From Hymenobacter wooponensis (GTDB taxonomy: Bacteria; Bacteroidota; Bacteroidia; Cytophagales; Hymenobacteraceae): a DNA stretch of 64,000 nucleotides. The DNA lies in NCBI RefSeq assembly GCF_004745865.1, contig NZ_SRKZ01000004.1:558001-622000 (forward strand), in the 5' to 3' direction. Shown one piece after another: positions 26,321-35,034 of this stretch. A program made the translations under genes and the position numbers. The notes under the pieces were generated by a model. It ran no database searches. It saw only the letters and a program-made list of their open reading frames with translations, and was not told the origin of the DNA. How positions within the stretch are numbered: the first letter of the stretch is position 1; each line of letters opens with the position of its first letter.

Positions 26321-26350
26321 CAGCCCCGATACTACAAGGTATCGGGGCTG
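26321..26350 (+). terminator. Terminator of hppD
   Basis: CAGCCCCGATAC (26321-26332) pairs with GTATCGGGGCTG (26339-26350), followed by CTTTGTTT. Confidence 0.75.
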
Positions 26351-26490
26351 CTTTGTTTAGCTAGCCTAGTATTCTAGGCTTTCGCCTCCCTCCCTATATA
26401 GAGATAATTTAAACTCATCTTTTAGGCATCCAATAAAAACCTCTTTTCTTTACTCCCGTTCTCAGAACCCTATTCTTTCAACGACCTGTT

Positions 26491-28227
26491 ATGGCGCTTA
26501 CTTCCGAAATCCAGCAAAAGATCAATAACTGGCTGACCGACAGCTACGATGCCACCACGCACGCGGAAATCCGCGAGATGGTAGCCCAAAATCAGGAAGA
26601 CTTCCTGAACGACGCGTTTTACCGGAATCTGGAATTTGGTACGGGTGGCCTACGCGGTATTATGGGAGCCGGGTCCAACCGCATGAACCGCTATACCCTG
26701 GGAATGGCTACGCAAGGCCTCTGCAACTACTTGCTGCAGGAGTTTCCGGGCCAGGAAATTAAAGTGGCCATTGCCCACGACTCACGCAATAACAGCCAAG
26801 AGTTTGCCCGCATTGCCGCCGGTATTTTCTCCGCCAATGGCATCACGGTGTACCTCTTTAATGCCCTGCGCCCCACGCCGGAGCTGTCGTTTGCCATTCG
26901 CCAGCTGGGCTGCCAGAGCGGCTGCGTAGTAACGGCTTCGCACAATCCCAAGGAGTACAATGGCTTCAAAGTGTACTGGAACGACGGTGCGCAGGTAGTA
27001 GCTCCCCACGACAAGAACATCATCGAGAAAGTAAATGCCATTCACTCCGTTGCGGAAGTGAAGTTCCAGGCTGATGAGTCGCGCATTCATCTCATTGGCG
27101 AGGATATCGATGCTGCTTACCTAGCCAAGGTGAAGGAGTTGAGCATCAACCCCGCCGCCATTCAGCGCCAGCACGACCTAAAAATCGTGTACACGCCGCT
27201 GCACGGCACGGGCATTACGCTGGTACCGAAGGCCCTGGCCCAGCTTGGTTTCACCAACGTGCACGTAGTAGAGGCCCAGGCCACTCCCGACGGCAACTTC
27301 CCCACGGTGCAGTCGCCGAACCCCGAGGAGAAGGTAGCCATGCAGATGGCCCTAGACCAAGCCAAAGCGCTGGATGCCGACCTCGTAATTGCCACCGACC
27401 CCGACGCTGACCGCGTGGGCATTGCCGTGAAAAACACGCACGGTGAGTGGGTACTGGTGAACGGCAACCAAACGGCGGCCCTGCTGACTCACTACTTGCT
27501 GTCGGCTCGCAAAGGCGCCGGCAAAATGACGGACCAGGACTTCATCGTCTATACCATTGTAACCAGCGACGTGCTGGGCGACATTGCTCGCGCCAACGGC
27601 GTGACGGCCTACCAGACCCTAACGGGCTTCAAGTACATTGCCGGCATCATCCGTGACTTGGAAGGCCAGAGCAACTACATTGGGGGTGGTGAGGAAAGCT
27701 ACGGTTACATGATTGGCTCTTTCGTGCGCGATAAGGATGCTATTTCTGCCTGCGTAATGCTGGCCGAGATGGCGGCCGTAGCCAAAGACAATGGCCACAC
27801 GCTGTACCAGGAAATGGTACACATGTACGTGAAGTACGGCTTCTACAAGGAGCATCTGATTTCGCTGACCAAGAAAGGCCAGCGCGGCGCTGAAGAAATT
27901 CAGGAAATGATGCGCGACCTACGCGCCAACCCACCCGCTACCATTGCTGGCCTGCCCGTGGTAGAGTTGCGCGACTATAAAACCGGTAAAATCCGGGATC
28001 TGCGCACTGGCCTAGAGTCGGAGACTGGCCTAGAGAGCAGCAACGTGCTGCAATTCATCCTCGAAGATGGCAGCAAAATCTCAGCCCGCCCTAGCGGCAC
28101 CGAGCCCAAAATCAAGTTCTACTTCAGCGTGCGTCAGCCCCTGGCCTCTGAGGTAGACTTTGACCTCGCTGACCGTTTAGCCGGCGAGAAAATCCAGCGC
28201 ATCATCGACGATATGCAGTTGAAGTAA
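26491..28227 (+). CDS. Phosphoglucomutase/phosphomannomutase family protein
   Basis: 578 residues, the length of the large alpha-D-phosphohexomutases typical of Bacteroidota and Firmicutes (PgcA-like). The four active-site elements are present: catalytic phosphoserine loop TASHNPKEYNGFKVYW, metal loop DPDADRVGIAV, sugar-binding loop GGGEESYGYMIGSFVRDKD and phosphate-binding RPSGTEPKIKFY. The opening FGTGGLRGIMGAGSNRMN is also typical. It interconverts hexose 1- and 6-phosphates for glycogen and envelope sugar synthesis. It lies in its own transcription unit between terminators. Substrate preference for glucose or mannose cannot be told from sequence. Confidence 0.93.
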   Translation: MALTSEIQQKINNWLTDSYDATTHAEIREMVAQNQEDFLNDAFYRNLEFGTGGLRGIMGAGSNRMNRYTLGMATQGLCNYLLQEFPGQEIKVAIAHDSRNNSQEFARIAAGIFSANGITVYLFNALRPTPELSFAIRQLGCQSGCVVTASHNPKEYNGFKVYWNDGAQVVAPHDKNIIEKVNAIHSVAEVKFQADESRIHLIGEDIDAAYLAKVKELSINPAAIQRQHDLKIVYTPLHGTGITLVPKALAQLGFTNVHVVEAQATPDGNFPTVQSPNPEEKVAMQMALDQAKALDADLVIATDPDADRVGIAVKNTHGEWVLVNGNQTAALLTHYLLSARKGAGKMTDQDFIVYTIVTSDVLGDIARANGVTAYQTLTGFKYIAGIIRDLEGQSNYIGGGEESYGYMIGSFVRDKDAISACVMLAEMAAVAKDNGHTLYQEMVHMYVKYGFYKEHLISLTKKGQRGAEEIQEMMRDLRANPPATIAGLPVVELRDYKTGKIRDLRTGLESETGLESSNVLQFILEDGSKISARPSGTEPKIKFYFSVRQPLASEVDFDLADRLAGEKIQRIIDDMQLK

Positions 28228-28252
28228 TCAGCAATTCCTTCTGATATTTGCA

Positions 28253-28281
28253 CAGCCCAGCCACTCAAACAGGCTGGGCTG
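28253..28281 (+). terminator. Terminator of the phosphosugar mutase gene
   Basis: CAGCCCAGCC (28253-28262) pairs with GGCTGGGCTG (28272-28281), followed by TTTTATT. Confidence 0.75.
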
Positions 28282-28402
28282 TTTTATTACCTACTACTCG
28301 TATAAGACTGCTACTATCGCAACAGGCGCCTCCCATTCAGAGAAGCCTTCAACTATTTTCTTTTTAGGAGGCCCAAAAATTCTTCTAGCATCTTTCTTCG
28401 TA

Positions 28403-28807
28403 GTGGCTGCAGCGCTCCTGCTATACTCAGGTGTTTTTCACTTAGCAATGGTGGCCCTGATAAACGCAGCGTTCTGCTTTTCAATGAGAAAAGGGATTGA
28501 ATTAGACCTGGGAAGTCGTCAGTACCGTTTGTTTACATCCCTGTTTGGTTTCAGGGCCGGGGACTGGGAAAAGCTACCTTTAGTACAACACATTACCATG
28601 AAGTACTTTTCAGATCTGGTTACTTCGGGCAAAGAGTGCCGCATCCGCACCGACCAGCACAAGCGATACATTGTTATGTTTTCCGTGTCAGGCTCATCTC
28701 AGGGAGTGATACTTCAGGATACATTGAGTTACGACACTGCATCAAGTCTGACAAAGTTCTTAGCTGAATCTCTCAATGTGGAAGCTAAGCTATACGACAG
28801 CGTGTAA
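28403..28807 (+). CDS. Two-helix membrane protein of unknown function, start unclear
   Basis: 134 residues if translated from the GTG at 28403. The frame is open well upstream, with protein-like sequence (PSTIFFLGGPKILLASFF) that would complete the first membrane helix, yet it contains no ATG before the upstream mutase gene. The protein has two hydrophobic helices (SFFVVAAALLLYSG and HLAMVALINAAFCF), then a soluble part beginning with RKGIELDLGSRQYRLFTSLFGF and WEKLPLVQHITMKYF. This is the shape of small membrane-anchored PH-like proteins. Either a non-ATG start is used or the 5' end has decayed. Function unknown. Confidence 0.5.
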   Translation: MAAALLLYSGVFHLAMVALINAAFCFSMRKGIELDLGSRQYRLFTSLFGFRAGDWEKLPLVQHITMKYFSDLVTSGKECRIRTDQHKRYIVMFSVSGSSQGVILQDTLSYDTASSLTKFLAESLNVEAKLYDSV

Positions 28808-29040
28808 CTTGGTTGCTAGAAAAGCTAGCGCATTCTTACTGTTGGTATCGCTGCCAATAGCGGGATATTAGCAGTAAGTATAAGAGCTAAGGACAAGGCC
28901 AACAAGCAACATTCCTGCGTTCAGCTCACTGTATTAACAACGATATAGAGTCGTAGCAAAATTTTCTTTTAGAAATCAAACTGTATAGTTCAGTTTTCTT
29001 CCAATTTATACTTGCTTAGCAAAAGCTCTATTTAGTTACA
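28808..29040. other. AT-rich gap before the tandem barrel genes
   Basis: No ORF or hairpin terminator is evident. A TATACTTG box, one base off TAnnTTTG, lies near 29006-29013 and may serve the following gene. Confidence 0.3.
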
Positions 29041-30057
29041 ATGCGTCTTTATTTCACCGTACTATTGACCTTATTCAATATAGCTGCATTTAGCCAGGGC
29101 TTACCAGGGTACATTGTTACGTTGAGAGGTGATACACTTAGAGGCATCGTGCGGGAATCAAGCCAACAGTCTAGTATCAGTCTTTTTATCCCTCATCAGC
29201 AAGAAAGAAAGTTTACAGCGGCCGAAGTACGGGGCTACGGATTGTTACACAATGCTTTAGTACAGAGTTATGCAGTAAAACGGGCTTCGGGTCAGCTAAC
29301 GTACGCATTCGTTCTGCCAGAACAGGAAGGAATTATCAGTGTTTACTCCTTTGCTGATGAGTTTGGGTTGTTACTGAAGCCTACAAAAAACGACACACTG
29401 TATGAGCTCACTGCCTCCAACTGGCATCTGATGCTACATCGCTACCTAGGCCAGTGCCAAGCCATGGATTTCACAAGTGCTGACTTTTTAAGTAAGCCTT
29501 ATACAGATTTCAGAGCTCAGCAATATATAGCTCAGTATAACAAATGCGTAGAACCAAGTTGGCGCCCTACAGCCAACCATCGTTCCGTATGGTGGCCGGG
29601 AATAACGGCTTATACTTCTCGATTCAGTGCCAGCCGAGATTCTGAGAATTCTTCTAACCAACTACAGCAGCCAGTTGGTTCTGGCTGGCAAGTAGGCTTA
29701 GATTGGACAACCCTGCGGGCGAGCGGTTTGCAAACTTCCCTGGGCGTTAGCTACACATACTTGAGACTTCCTACTTCTGAATATGCAGGCCAGCGCTTCT
29801 TCACTACTCCTTTACTAGCTGCTGGTATCAACCTCAGCCAGCGCATTGCCAAACCTAATGGGCTCGGTGCAGTTGTGGGAGGCGGTTTAAGGTTAGGCTA
29901 CAGTGAAGGAGTTGTAGCAATGGTGTACCAAGCAAAGGTCGGTGGATTGCTTCCTTTCGGTCGACGGCAGGAGGTAGAGCTAGCCGGTACGTTTCAGCGG
30001 TTTATGGACGTAAACTGTATTGGTTTGCAGGCCGCTTACACGCTGTTCAAAAAGTAG
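29041..30057 (+). CDS. Secreted/outer-membrane barrel protein with GDTLRG N-terminal motif (copy 1)
   Basis: 338 residues. The signal peptide MRLYFTVLLTLFNIAAFSQG is followed by GYIVTLRGDTLRGIV, then a soluble beta-rich domain to about 170 containing two Cys (CQAMDF, NKCVEP). The C-terminal 150 residues alternate in a porin-like way (SGLQTSLGVSYTYLRL, GLGAVVGGGLRLGYSEG) and end with LQAAYTLFKK, as outer-membrane barrels do. The domain order matches the next gene, so the two are tandem paralogues. Function is unknown; the N-terminal part may bind a ligand at the cell surface. No enzyme motif is visible. Confidence 0.7.
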   Translation: MRLYFTVLLTLFNIAAFSQGLPGYIVTLRGDTLRGIVRESSQQSSISLFIPHQQERKFTAAEVRGYGLLHNALVQSYAVKRASGQLTYAFVLPEQEGIISVYSFADEFGLLLKPTKNDTLYELTASNWHLMLHRYLGQCQAMDFTSADFLSKPYTDFRAQQYIAQYNKCVEPSWRPTANHRSVWWPGITAYTSRFSASRDSENSSNQLQQPVGSGWQVGLDWTTLRASGLQTSLGVSYTYLRLPTSEYAGQRFFTTPLLAAGINLSQRIAKPNGLGAVVGGGLRLGYSEGVVAMVYQAKVGGLLPFGRRQEVELAGTFQRFMDVNCIGLQAAYTLFKK

Positions 30058-30189
30058 CAGTCAGATACAGGAAACCTCCTTGTGAACTGAGATCAAGAGT
30101 AATTTTGATGTGAATACCACATTAAGTATTTATACACGATATTTTCGATTGGACTATCGAAAATCGTTTGGTTCAATTTACTCTCTATA

Positions 30190-31365
30190 GTGAAGTCATC
30201 CTTACTCCTGTTAGCCTTAGGGCTAACGACCATTCCTGCATTAGCACAGCGCGCGGGAAACGACTATATAGTAACCACTGCCGGCGATACGCTTAGAGGG
30301 CGTCTTCAACTGACAGGAAGCAGATTGCAAACTCTCATTTTAAGGCGTACCGGCCAAGCACCCACCACTTTCTCTCCTACAGCAGTAGTGAGTTACGGTG
30401 ATGAAAATAGTCTATTGGGCCAGAGCAAACTAATAGGTCCACACGCTAGCACTCCTGAGTTTGTTACGCCTTTAGTTCAGGGATATACTAGCCTGTATGT
30501 CGGCCAGACTGACAATGGCAAACAGGTGTTTTACATTCAACCAGCTGACTCTACTTACCTCGTAGCGGTGCCTCCACAGTCCAGTCAGCTTACGTATTTG
30601 CGTTTGTTACCTGATTGCCCAAGTCTAAAGCTAGAGTATTCGGAGACTTTGCGACGTTACTCCTACAATTCGGGTGGAATGTCGCGCCTAATAATGGATT
30701 ATAATGCCTGTCGCAAGCCTCAACAGACAAGTCTGCAGTTAAAAAAGTCAGAGGGGTCGCACGTTTCAATTGGCGTTAAAGGAGGTATCAACTCTTCCAG
30801 CTTTCGCAACTTTCCCAGTGCTTACACCAAGTCTGCAGCTACTGGCCAGGGTTATCAGGTGGGAGTACTGCTCAATTTGTCCGGCAAGACTCGGTTTTCT
30901 ACTCAGCTTGAAGCAGTATACATCCATTTGCAAGGCAAGTCCTCTGCCAACCAGGTGTATAATGGTAATGCCTATTATAACACGGATGAGCGTTTATTAA
31001 TAGACTATGCCCAAATACAAGTACCCCTATTATTTCGCTACACCCTGGGCAACAGCACCTTGCGCCCCTTTGTGAATGCCGGCCCTATCTACGGAATTAA
31101 TTTTAGCGATAAATCTGCTCTGATGTACCACAATTACGTCGATGGGACCACAACACAAATCCCACCAGCTGATGAAAAGATTTCACTTAAGAGTCAACGG
31201 ACCAATAGCTTGGGCCTAACAGGTGGCGCCGGATTAATGTTACGCCAGCCTTCCTTACCCACGCTCATGTTGGATTTACGATATGACTACATGATTGATG
31301 GCAACACTAACAACACCACTCCTAACCACCAATCTTTGCGCCTAGACCTGAGCGTGCTGTTCTAG
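30190..31365 (+). CDS. Secreted/outer-membrane barrel protein with GDTLRG N-terminal motif (copy 2)
   Basis: 391 residues from a GTG at 30190. The signal peptide MKSSLLLLALGLTTIPALAQ is followed by NDYIVTTAGDTLRGRLQL, closely parallel to copy 1, and a beta-rich region with two Cys (LPDCPSLKL, YNACRKP). The C-terminal half is a clearer 8-10-strand barrel (VSIGVKGGINSSSFRN, FVNAGPIYGINFSD, GGAGLMLRQ) like PF13568 outer-membrane barrels, ending in LRLDLSVLF with the terminal Phe. The stop codon TAG is part of a CTAGGCCACT decamer. It lies 132 bp after copy 1. Function unknown. Confidence 0.75.
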   Translation: MKSSLLLLALGLTTIPALAQRAGNDYIVTTAGDTLRGRLQLTGSRLQTLILRRTGQAPTTFSPTAVVSYGDENSLLGQSKLIGPHASTPEFVTPLVQGYTSLYVGQTDNGKQVFYIQPADSTYLVAVPPQSSQLTYLRLLPDCPSLKLEYSETLRRYSYNSGGMSRLIMDYNACRKPQQTSLQLKKSEGSHVSIGVKGGINSSSFRNFPSAYTKSAATGQGYQVGVLLNLSGKTRFSTQLEAVYIHLQGKSSANQVYNGNAYYNTDERLLIDYAQIQVPLLFRYTLGNSTLRPFVNAGPIYGINFSDKSALMYHNYVDGTTTQIPPADEKISLKSQRTNSLGLTGGAGLMLRQPSLPTLMLDLRYDYMIDGNTNNTTPNHQSLRLDLSVLF

Positions 31366-31371
31366 GCCACT

Positions 31372-33063
31372 TTACTCCCGGCGCCTGTCGTCTTTCGTAC
31401 CTAGGATAAATAAAATCAGGAGCAGAAAGGCAGCAATACCTAGGCTGTACCACGTTACGAGGGGCAGGCCGCGGAAGTAGCGCATCTGACCTGCTGGGTA
31501 GTGACCTAGCAGACTCAGGCCGGCAAACAAAATCATGGCCACTGAGATGGCCGCCAGGATGGAGCGGCTCACGAGCTGGTCGGCTTTGCGCAGGAGCAGT
31601 TGGTAGCCGCTTAGCTCCACGCGCACCCGCAGGTCGCCGCGAGAGATTTTGCGCATGATCTGGCGCAAGTCGGTGGGCAGGGTTTGCAGCAGGGCCAGCA
31701 ACTGGGCACCCGTGTACTGCGCCTCGCTTAGTACATTCTCGGGCGAGTACTGCTCCGCAATGATGCGGGCACCATAGGGCCGCACGAAATCGAACGTATT
31801 AAAGCTCGGGTGCAAGACTTTACCGATGCCTTCCAAAATCACGAGGGCGCGCAGAATGAGGAATACCGCGCCGGGCACCTGCAGCTTGTAGCGGTAGATG
31901 ATGCCCTGAAGCGCATCGGCGAGGTCCGACATGCTCATCTCCTTTACATCCAGGCTGGCAAAATCATCGATGAGCTGCGCCAAGTCGCTCTCGAAAGCGC
32001 GCATGTCGGGGATTTCGGCGGTAAGGGCTAGGCGACGGAAATTTAGGGCCATGCTACGCGCATCCTGCCGGGCCATGCCGATGAACACACCTGCAAAGGC
32101 GTATTTCTGCTGCTTGGTAAGGCGCCCTACCATCCCAAAGTCAATGAGCACAATGGTGCCATCGGGCCGCACCAGCACATTACCGGGGTGCGGATCGGCA
32201 TGAAAGGCTCCGAACTCAAATATTTGGGTTAGGTAGATGTCCATGCCCGTTTCGGCTACCTTCTCAGGGCTCAGACCCCAGGCCAGCAATTGGGCTTTGT
32301 CGGTGATTTTGCACCCGCTCACGTACTCAATCACCAGAATTTTGCTGGTACTGATTTCGCGGTAGGGCCTAGGGATGTAGAAGGTTTCATAGCTCTCGTA
32401 GAGCTTACGAAACTGCTCCATGCTGCGGGCCTCGGAGGTGTAATCCAGCTCCTTGGTCATGCTTCGCTCGAAAGCATCTACAATATCCTGAGGGTTGGAG
32501 AGGCCCTGCTTGCGCAGGAAAGGGGCCGTTAGGCTCACTAGTTCGCGCAGCAGGCTAAGGTCGGTGCGCACTTTTTCCTGCACATCGGGGCGCTGCACTT
32601 TTACTACTACTTCTTCTCCCGTCATCAGCCGGGCGCGGTGCACCTGCCCAATGCTGGCTGAGCCCAGTGTGTCTTCCTCAAACTCCAGAAACACGTCCTG
32701 CAGTGGCTGGCCTAGTTCCTGCTCAATAATACGGCGGGCCTGCGCCACCGGGAAAGGTGGCACGTTGCTCTGCAGTTTCTCAAACTCATCAATGAGGGGC
32801 TGCGGGAGCAGGTCGGCGCGGTTGCTTAGGGCCTGGGCCAGCTTGATGAAGGTAGGGCCCAACTCTTCGATAATCATACGAATCCGCTGCCAGCGCGTGG
32901 TTTCAAACACCGGGTACTGGCCCTCTTGCCACGACTTACGCCGACTTTTAGGCACCAGCCGACGCAGCGCCGTACTGGTAACTACATCCTCAAAGCCGTA
33001 GCGAATAAGCACCTCCGCTACCTGCCGGATGCGCGCGAGGTTGGAAATCGTATTTTTAAACAT
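31372..33063 (-). CDS. UbiB/AarF (ABC1) family protein kinase-like protein
   Basis: 563 residues from ATG 33063 (MFKNTISNLARIRQVAEVL); the TTG-type extension to 33102 is unlikely. The kinase-like core shows ELGPTFIKLAQALSNRADLLP, the loop TLGSASIGQVHRARL, the ion pair Lys in EEVVVKVQRPDV, HADPHPGNVLV and the metal loop VLIDFGMVG. Two membrane helices close the protein (residues about 505-560). UbiB-type proteins are ATPases that support quinone synthesis or lipid movement. The normal KxGQ motif reads KLAQ here, an Ala for the usual Gly. It lies downstream of a phasin-like gene and its terminator. Substrate unknown. Confidence 0.88.
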   Translation of the reverse strand: MFKNTISNLARIRQVAEVLIRYGFEDVVTSTALRRLVPKSRRKSWQEGQYPVFETTRWQRIRMIIEELGPTFIKLAQALSNRADLLPQPLIDEFEKLQSNVPPFPVAQARRIIEQELGQPLQDVFLEFEEDTLGSASIGQVHRARLMTGEEVVVKVQRPDVQEKVRTDLSLLRELVSLTAPFLRKQGLSNPQDIVDAFERSMTKELDYTSEARSMEQFRKLYESYETFYIPRPYREISTSKILVIEYVSGCKITDKAQLLAWGLSPEKVAETGMDIYLTQIFEFGAFHADPHPGNVLVRPDGTIVLIDFGMVGRLTKQQKYAFAGVFIGMARQDARSMALNFRRLALTAEIPDMRAFESDLAQLIDDFASLDVKEMSMSDLADALQGIIYRYKLQVPGAVFLILRALVILEGIGKVLHPSFNTFDFVRPYGARIIAEQYSPENVLSEAQYTGAQLLALLQTLPTDLRQIMRKISRGDLRVRVELSGYQLLLRKADQLVSRSILAAISVAMILFAGLSLLGHYPAGQMRYFRGLPLVTWYSLGIAAFLLLILFILGTKDDRRRE

Positions 33064-33175
33064 GCCTTGCAAAATCGGAATAAAACCCGGACCTCCCGCC
33101 ACTTAATCAGACGAGCTACAGTTTCGGCGGCATTAGCTCCTTTTCTGGTACTATTTTGAGCAGTTGGAGGAAATA

Positions 33176-33208
33176 AAAACCCCGTTTACCAAGCGTAAAC
33201 GGGGTTTT
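33176..33208 (-). terminator. Terminator of the phasin-like gene
   Basis: AAAACCCCGTTTAC (33176-33189) pairs with GTAAACGGGGTTTT (33195-33208). On the minus strand a TTTTTATTT run follows, 20 nt after the phasin-like stop. Confidence 0.8.
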
Positions 33209-33227
33209 ACTGCAGTGTATTGGTCAG

Positions 33228-33767
33228 TTACGATAACTGGCTGCCATTGCTAGAGGTATTATCGTTGGGGGAAATAGCCTTTTTAGCCGCTGTTTTATTG
33301 GCTTTCTCCTCCTTGCTCTCGCCACCCTTGCTAGCAGCTGATTCTGAGGCTTTAGCAGTGGTATTGCCCGCTTTGGTAGTGGTAGCTTTTACAGCCGCGG
33401 CTGTCTTAGCAGCAGTTGTAGTACCCTTCACCGAAGTTGAGCTAACCTTGGCGGCCGCCGGAGAGGTTGAAGGCGACGATGTTTTGGTGCCTCCGCCCTT
33501 CACGGTACGCTTCAGCTCCTCCACGTCGGCATTGGTGGCAATACCGGCGCTTTTCATTAGCCGAGAAGCTAAACCCTGGAATTGCTTTTCCATCTCCTGG
33601 CGCTTGGTATCAGTATTCTTCCTGAGGTCATCCATAATCCGGGCTCCCTCCTGCTCTGAGAGTTTGCTCTCTTTAACCAGCGTATCGATGGTTTTCTGCA
33701 CTCGGTCGTTGGTGAGCGAAACCAGACCAACTCCGGCATTGATGAATTTCTTAAACAGGTCTTCCAT
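33228..33767 (-). CDS. Phasin-like protein with Ala/Thr/Lys-rich tail
   Basis: 179 residues. The first 95 are a predicted amphipathic coiled coil (MEDLFKKFINAGVGLVSLTNDRVQKT through ADVEELKRTVKGG), the pattern of the phasin/PhaF-like group found widely in Bacteroidota. The remaining 85 are low-complexity Ala/Thr/Lys/Ser (AAKTAAAVKATTTKAGNTTAKA), like histone H1-type DNA-binding tails. Such proteins coat polyhydroxyalkanoate granules or bind the nucleoid. No PHA genes are in view, so a granule role is unproven. It is upstream of UbiB but has its own terminator. Confidence 0.7.
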   Translation of the reverse strand: MEDLFKKFINAGVGLVSLTNDRVQKTIDTLVKESKLSEQEGARIMDDLRKNTDTKRQEMEKQFQGLASRLMKSAGIATNADVEELKRTVKGGGTKTSSPSTSPAAAKVSSTSVKGTTTAAKTAAAVKATTTKAGNTTAKASESAASKGGESKEEKANKTAAKKAISPNDNTSSNGSQLS

Positions 33768-33973
33768 AAGAAGGGATGGTTAAAAAAGGTGGGAAAAGGA
33801 TGAGAAACGAAAATGAGAGGCAGGTCTTAAATAGTATGCAAGCCTACTACTTTCAACAAACCTACGAAATGACTACTATATAGTTAAACGCCGGTATTGA
33901 CTTTTTCTTTCGTGCCATTTTCGTCTAACTCAATAGTTTACCAGCAGTACACCCTACAGGGCCTAGGCCTAGG

Positions 33974-34918
33974 TTAAGCGGCCACTGCTGGCTGTGCGCC
34001 GCCTTTGAATTTCTGATCCTCCCACACCTGGCGTGAGAAAGCAGCCACTTGGTCGAGGGCTTGGCGGGCTTCTGGTACGAAGCGCCAAAACAGGTGCCAC
34101 CAGTGCACCAGCCCGTGAAATACCTGCAGCGTAATGGGCACGCCAGCGGCCTGCGCTTTGGCCGCAAAGCGCATGACATCATCGCCGAGTACTTCCGAAT
34201 CAGAAATTTGAATTAATAATGGAGGCAGCCCATGAAGCTCCGCATTTACTGGCGATACCAACGGGTGGGTAAGCGGCTGGTGGTGGGCGTACATAGCACC
34301 CCAGTTATTGATTTCCAAGGCTTCGAGCACCTGGCTTTCCTCGTGGGCCACGCGCCGAAGTAAAGGAGCAGGCAGGACTAAATCCGTCCAGGGGGAGAGG
34401 CCTACAGCCGCCGCGGGCATAGGAAAGCCGGCTTCACGCAGGGCCAGCAGCAACGCCAAGGCTAGGCCACCGCCAGCTGAGTCGCCGGCTACCAGGATAT
34501 TCTCAGCCTGGTAGCCTTGCTTCAAGAGCCAGTGATAAGCCAGGAGAGCATCGTCGAGAGCCGCGGGGAAAGGGTATTCGGGAGCTTTGCGGTAGTTGAT
34601 AGCCAGCGCGTTGAGCTGGCAGCGTTGGGCCAAGGTGCCTACCAAGCTACGGTGGGTATTGAGTGACCCCATCACATAGCCGCCGCCGTGCAAGTATAGC
34701 AGCACTCGTTCAGCAGATGCTCCTGCGGGGCGCACCCACTCAGCCGCCATACCCTCTACCTCCACATCGGTAAGAAACACGTTCCAGGGCATCATTTGGC
34801 CTAGCGATAGCGCTTCAACTGCTAAGCGCATGGTGGCTAGGCGGGGCCGATACTTAGCTAGCGGGCCGGTAGCCGCCGCCAGGAGTTGTTTGAGGAGGAG
34901 ATGCTGGGTGGAGGGCAT
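33974..34918 (-). CDS. Alpha/beta hydrolase, hormone-sensitive lipase type esterase
   Basis: 314 residues. The oxyanion-hole motif HGGGYVMGS (about residue 76), the nucleophile elbow GDSAGGGLA, the acid in a segment around SDSEVLGDDVM and the His in GLVHWWHLF are in the order of HSL-family carboxylesterases. It has no signal peptide. The C-terminal 30 residues are polar. It hydrolyses short acyl esters in the cytoplasm, but the true substrate is unknown. It lies upstream of nothing on the same strand within 200 nt; its neighbours are an acyltransferase gene upstream and the phasin-like gene downstream. Confidence 0.88.
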   Translation of the reverse strand: MPSTQHLLLKQLLAAATGPLAKYRPRLATMRLAVEALSLGQMMPWNVFLTDVEVEGMAAEWVRPAGASAERVLLYLHGGGYVMGSLNTHRSLVGTLAQRCQLNALAINYRKAPEYPFPAALDDALLAYHWLLKQGYQAENILVAGDSAGGGLALALLLALREAGFPMPAAAVGLSPWTDLVLPAPLLRRVAHEESQVLEALEINNWGAMYAHHQPLTHPLVSPVNAELHGLPPLLIQISDSEVLGDDVMRFAAKAQAAGVPITLQVFHGLVHWWHLFWRFVPEARQALDQVAAFSRQVWEDQKFKGGAQPAVAA

Positions 34919-35034
34919 GTAGATCAGTCAGTAAGTATCGAGCGACGCAGAACCGAGCGTGGGCACTACGGCTGGCAAAGTCAGTGCCGCTGCTATTGAG
35001 CACTAATGCCCCTGCGGTTCTGGGCTGCTATCGG

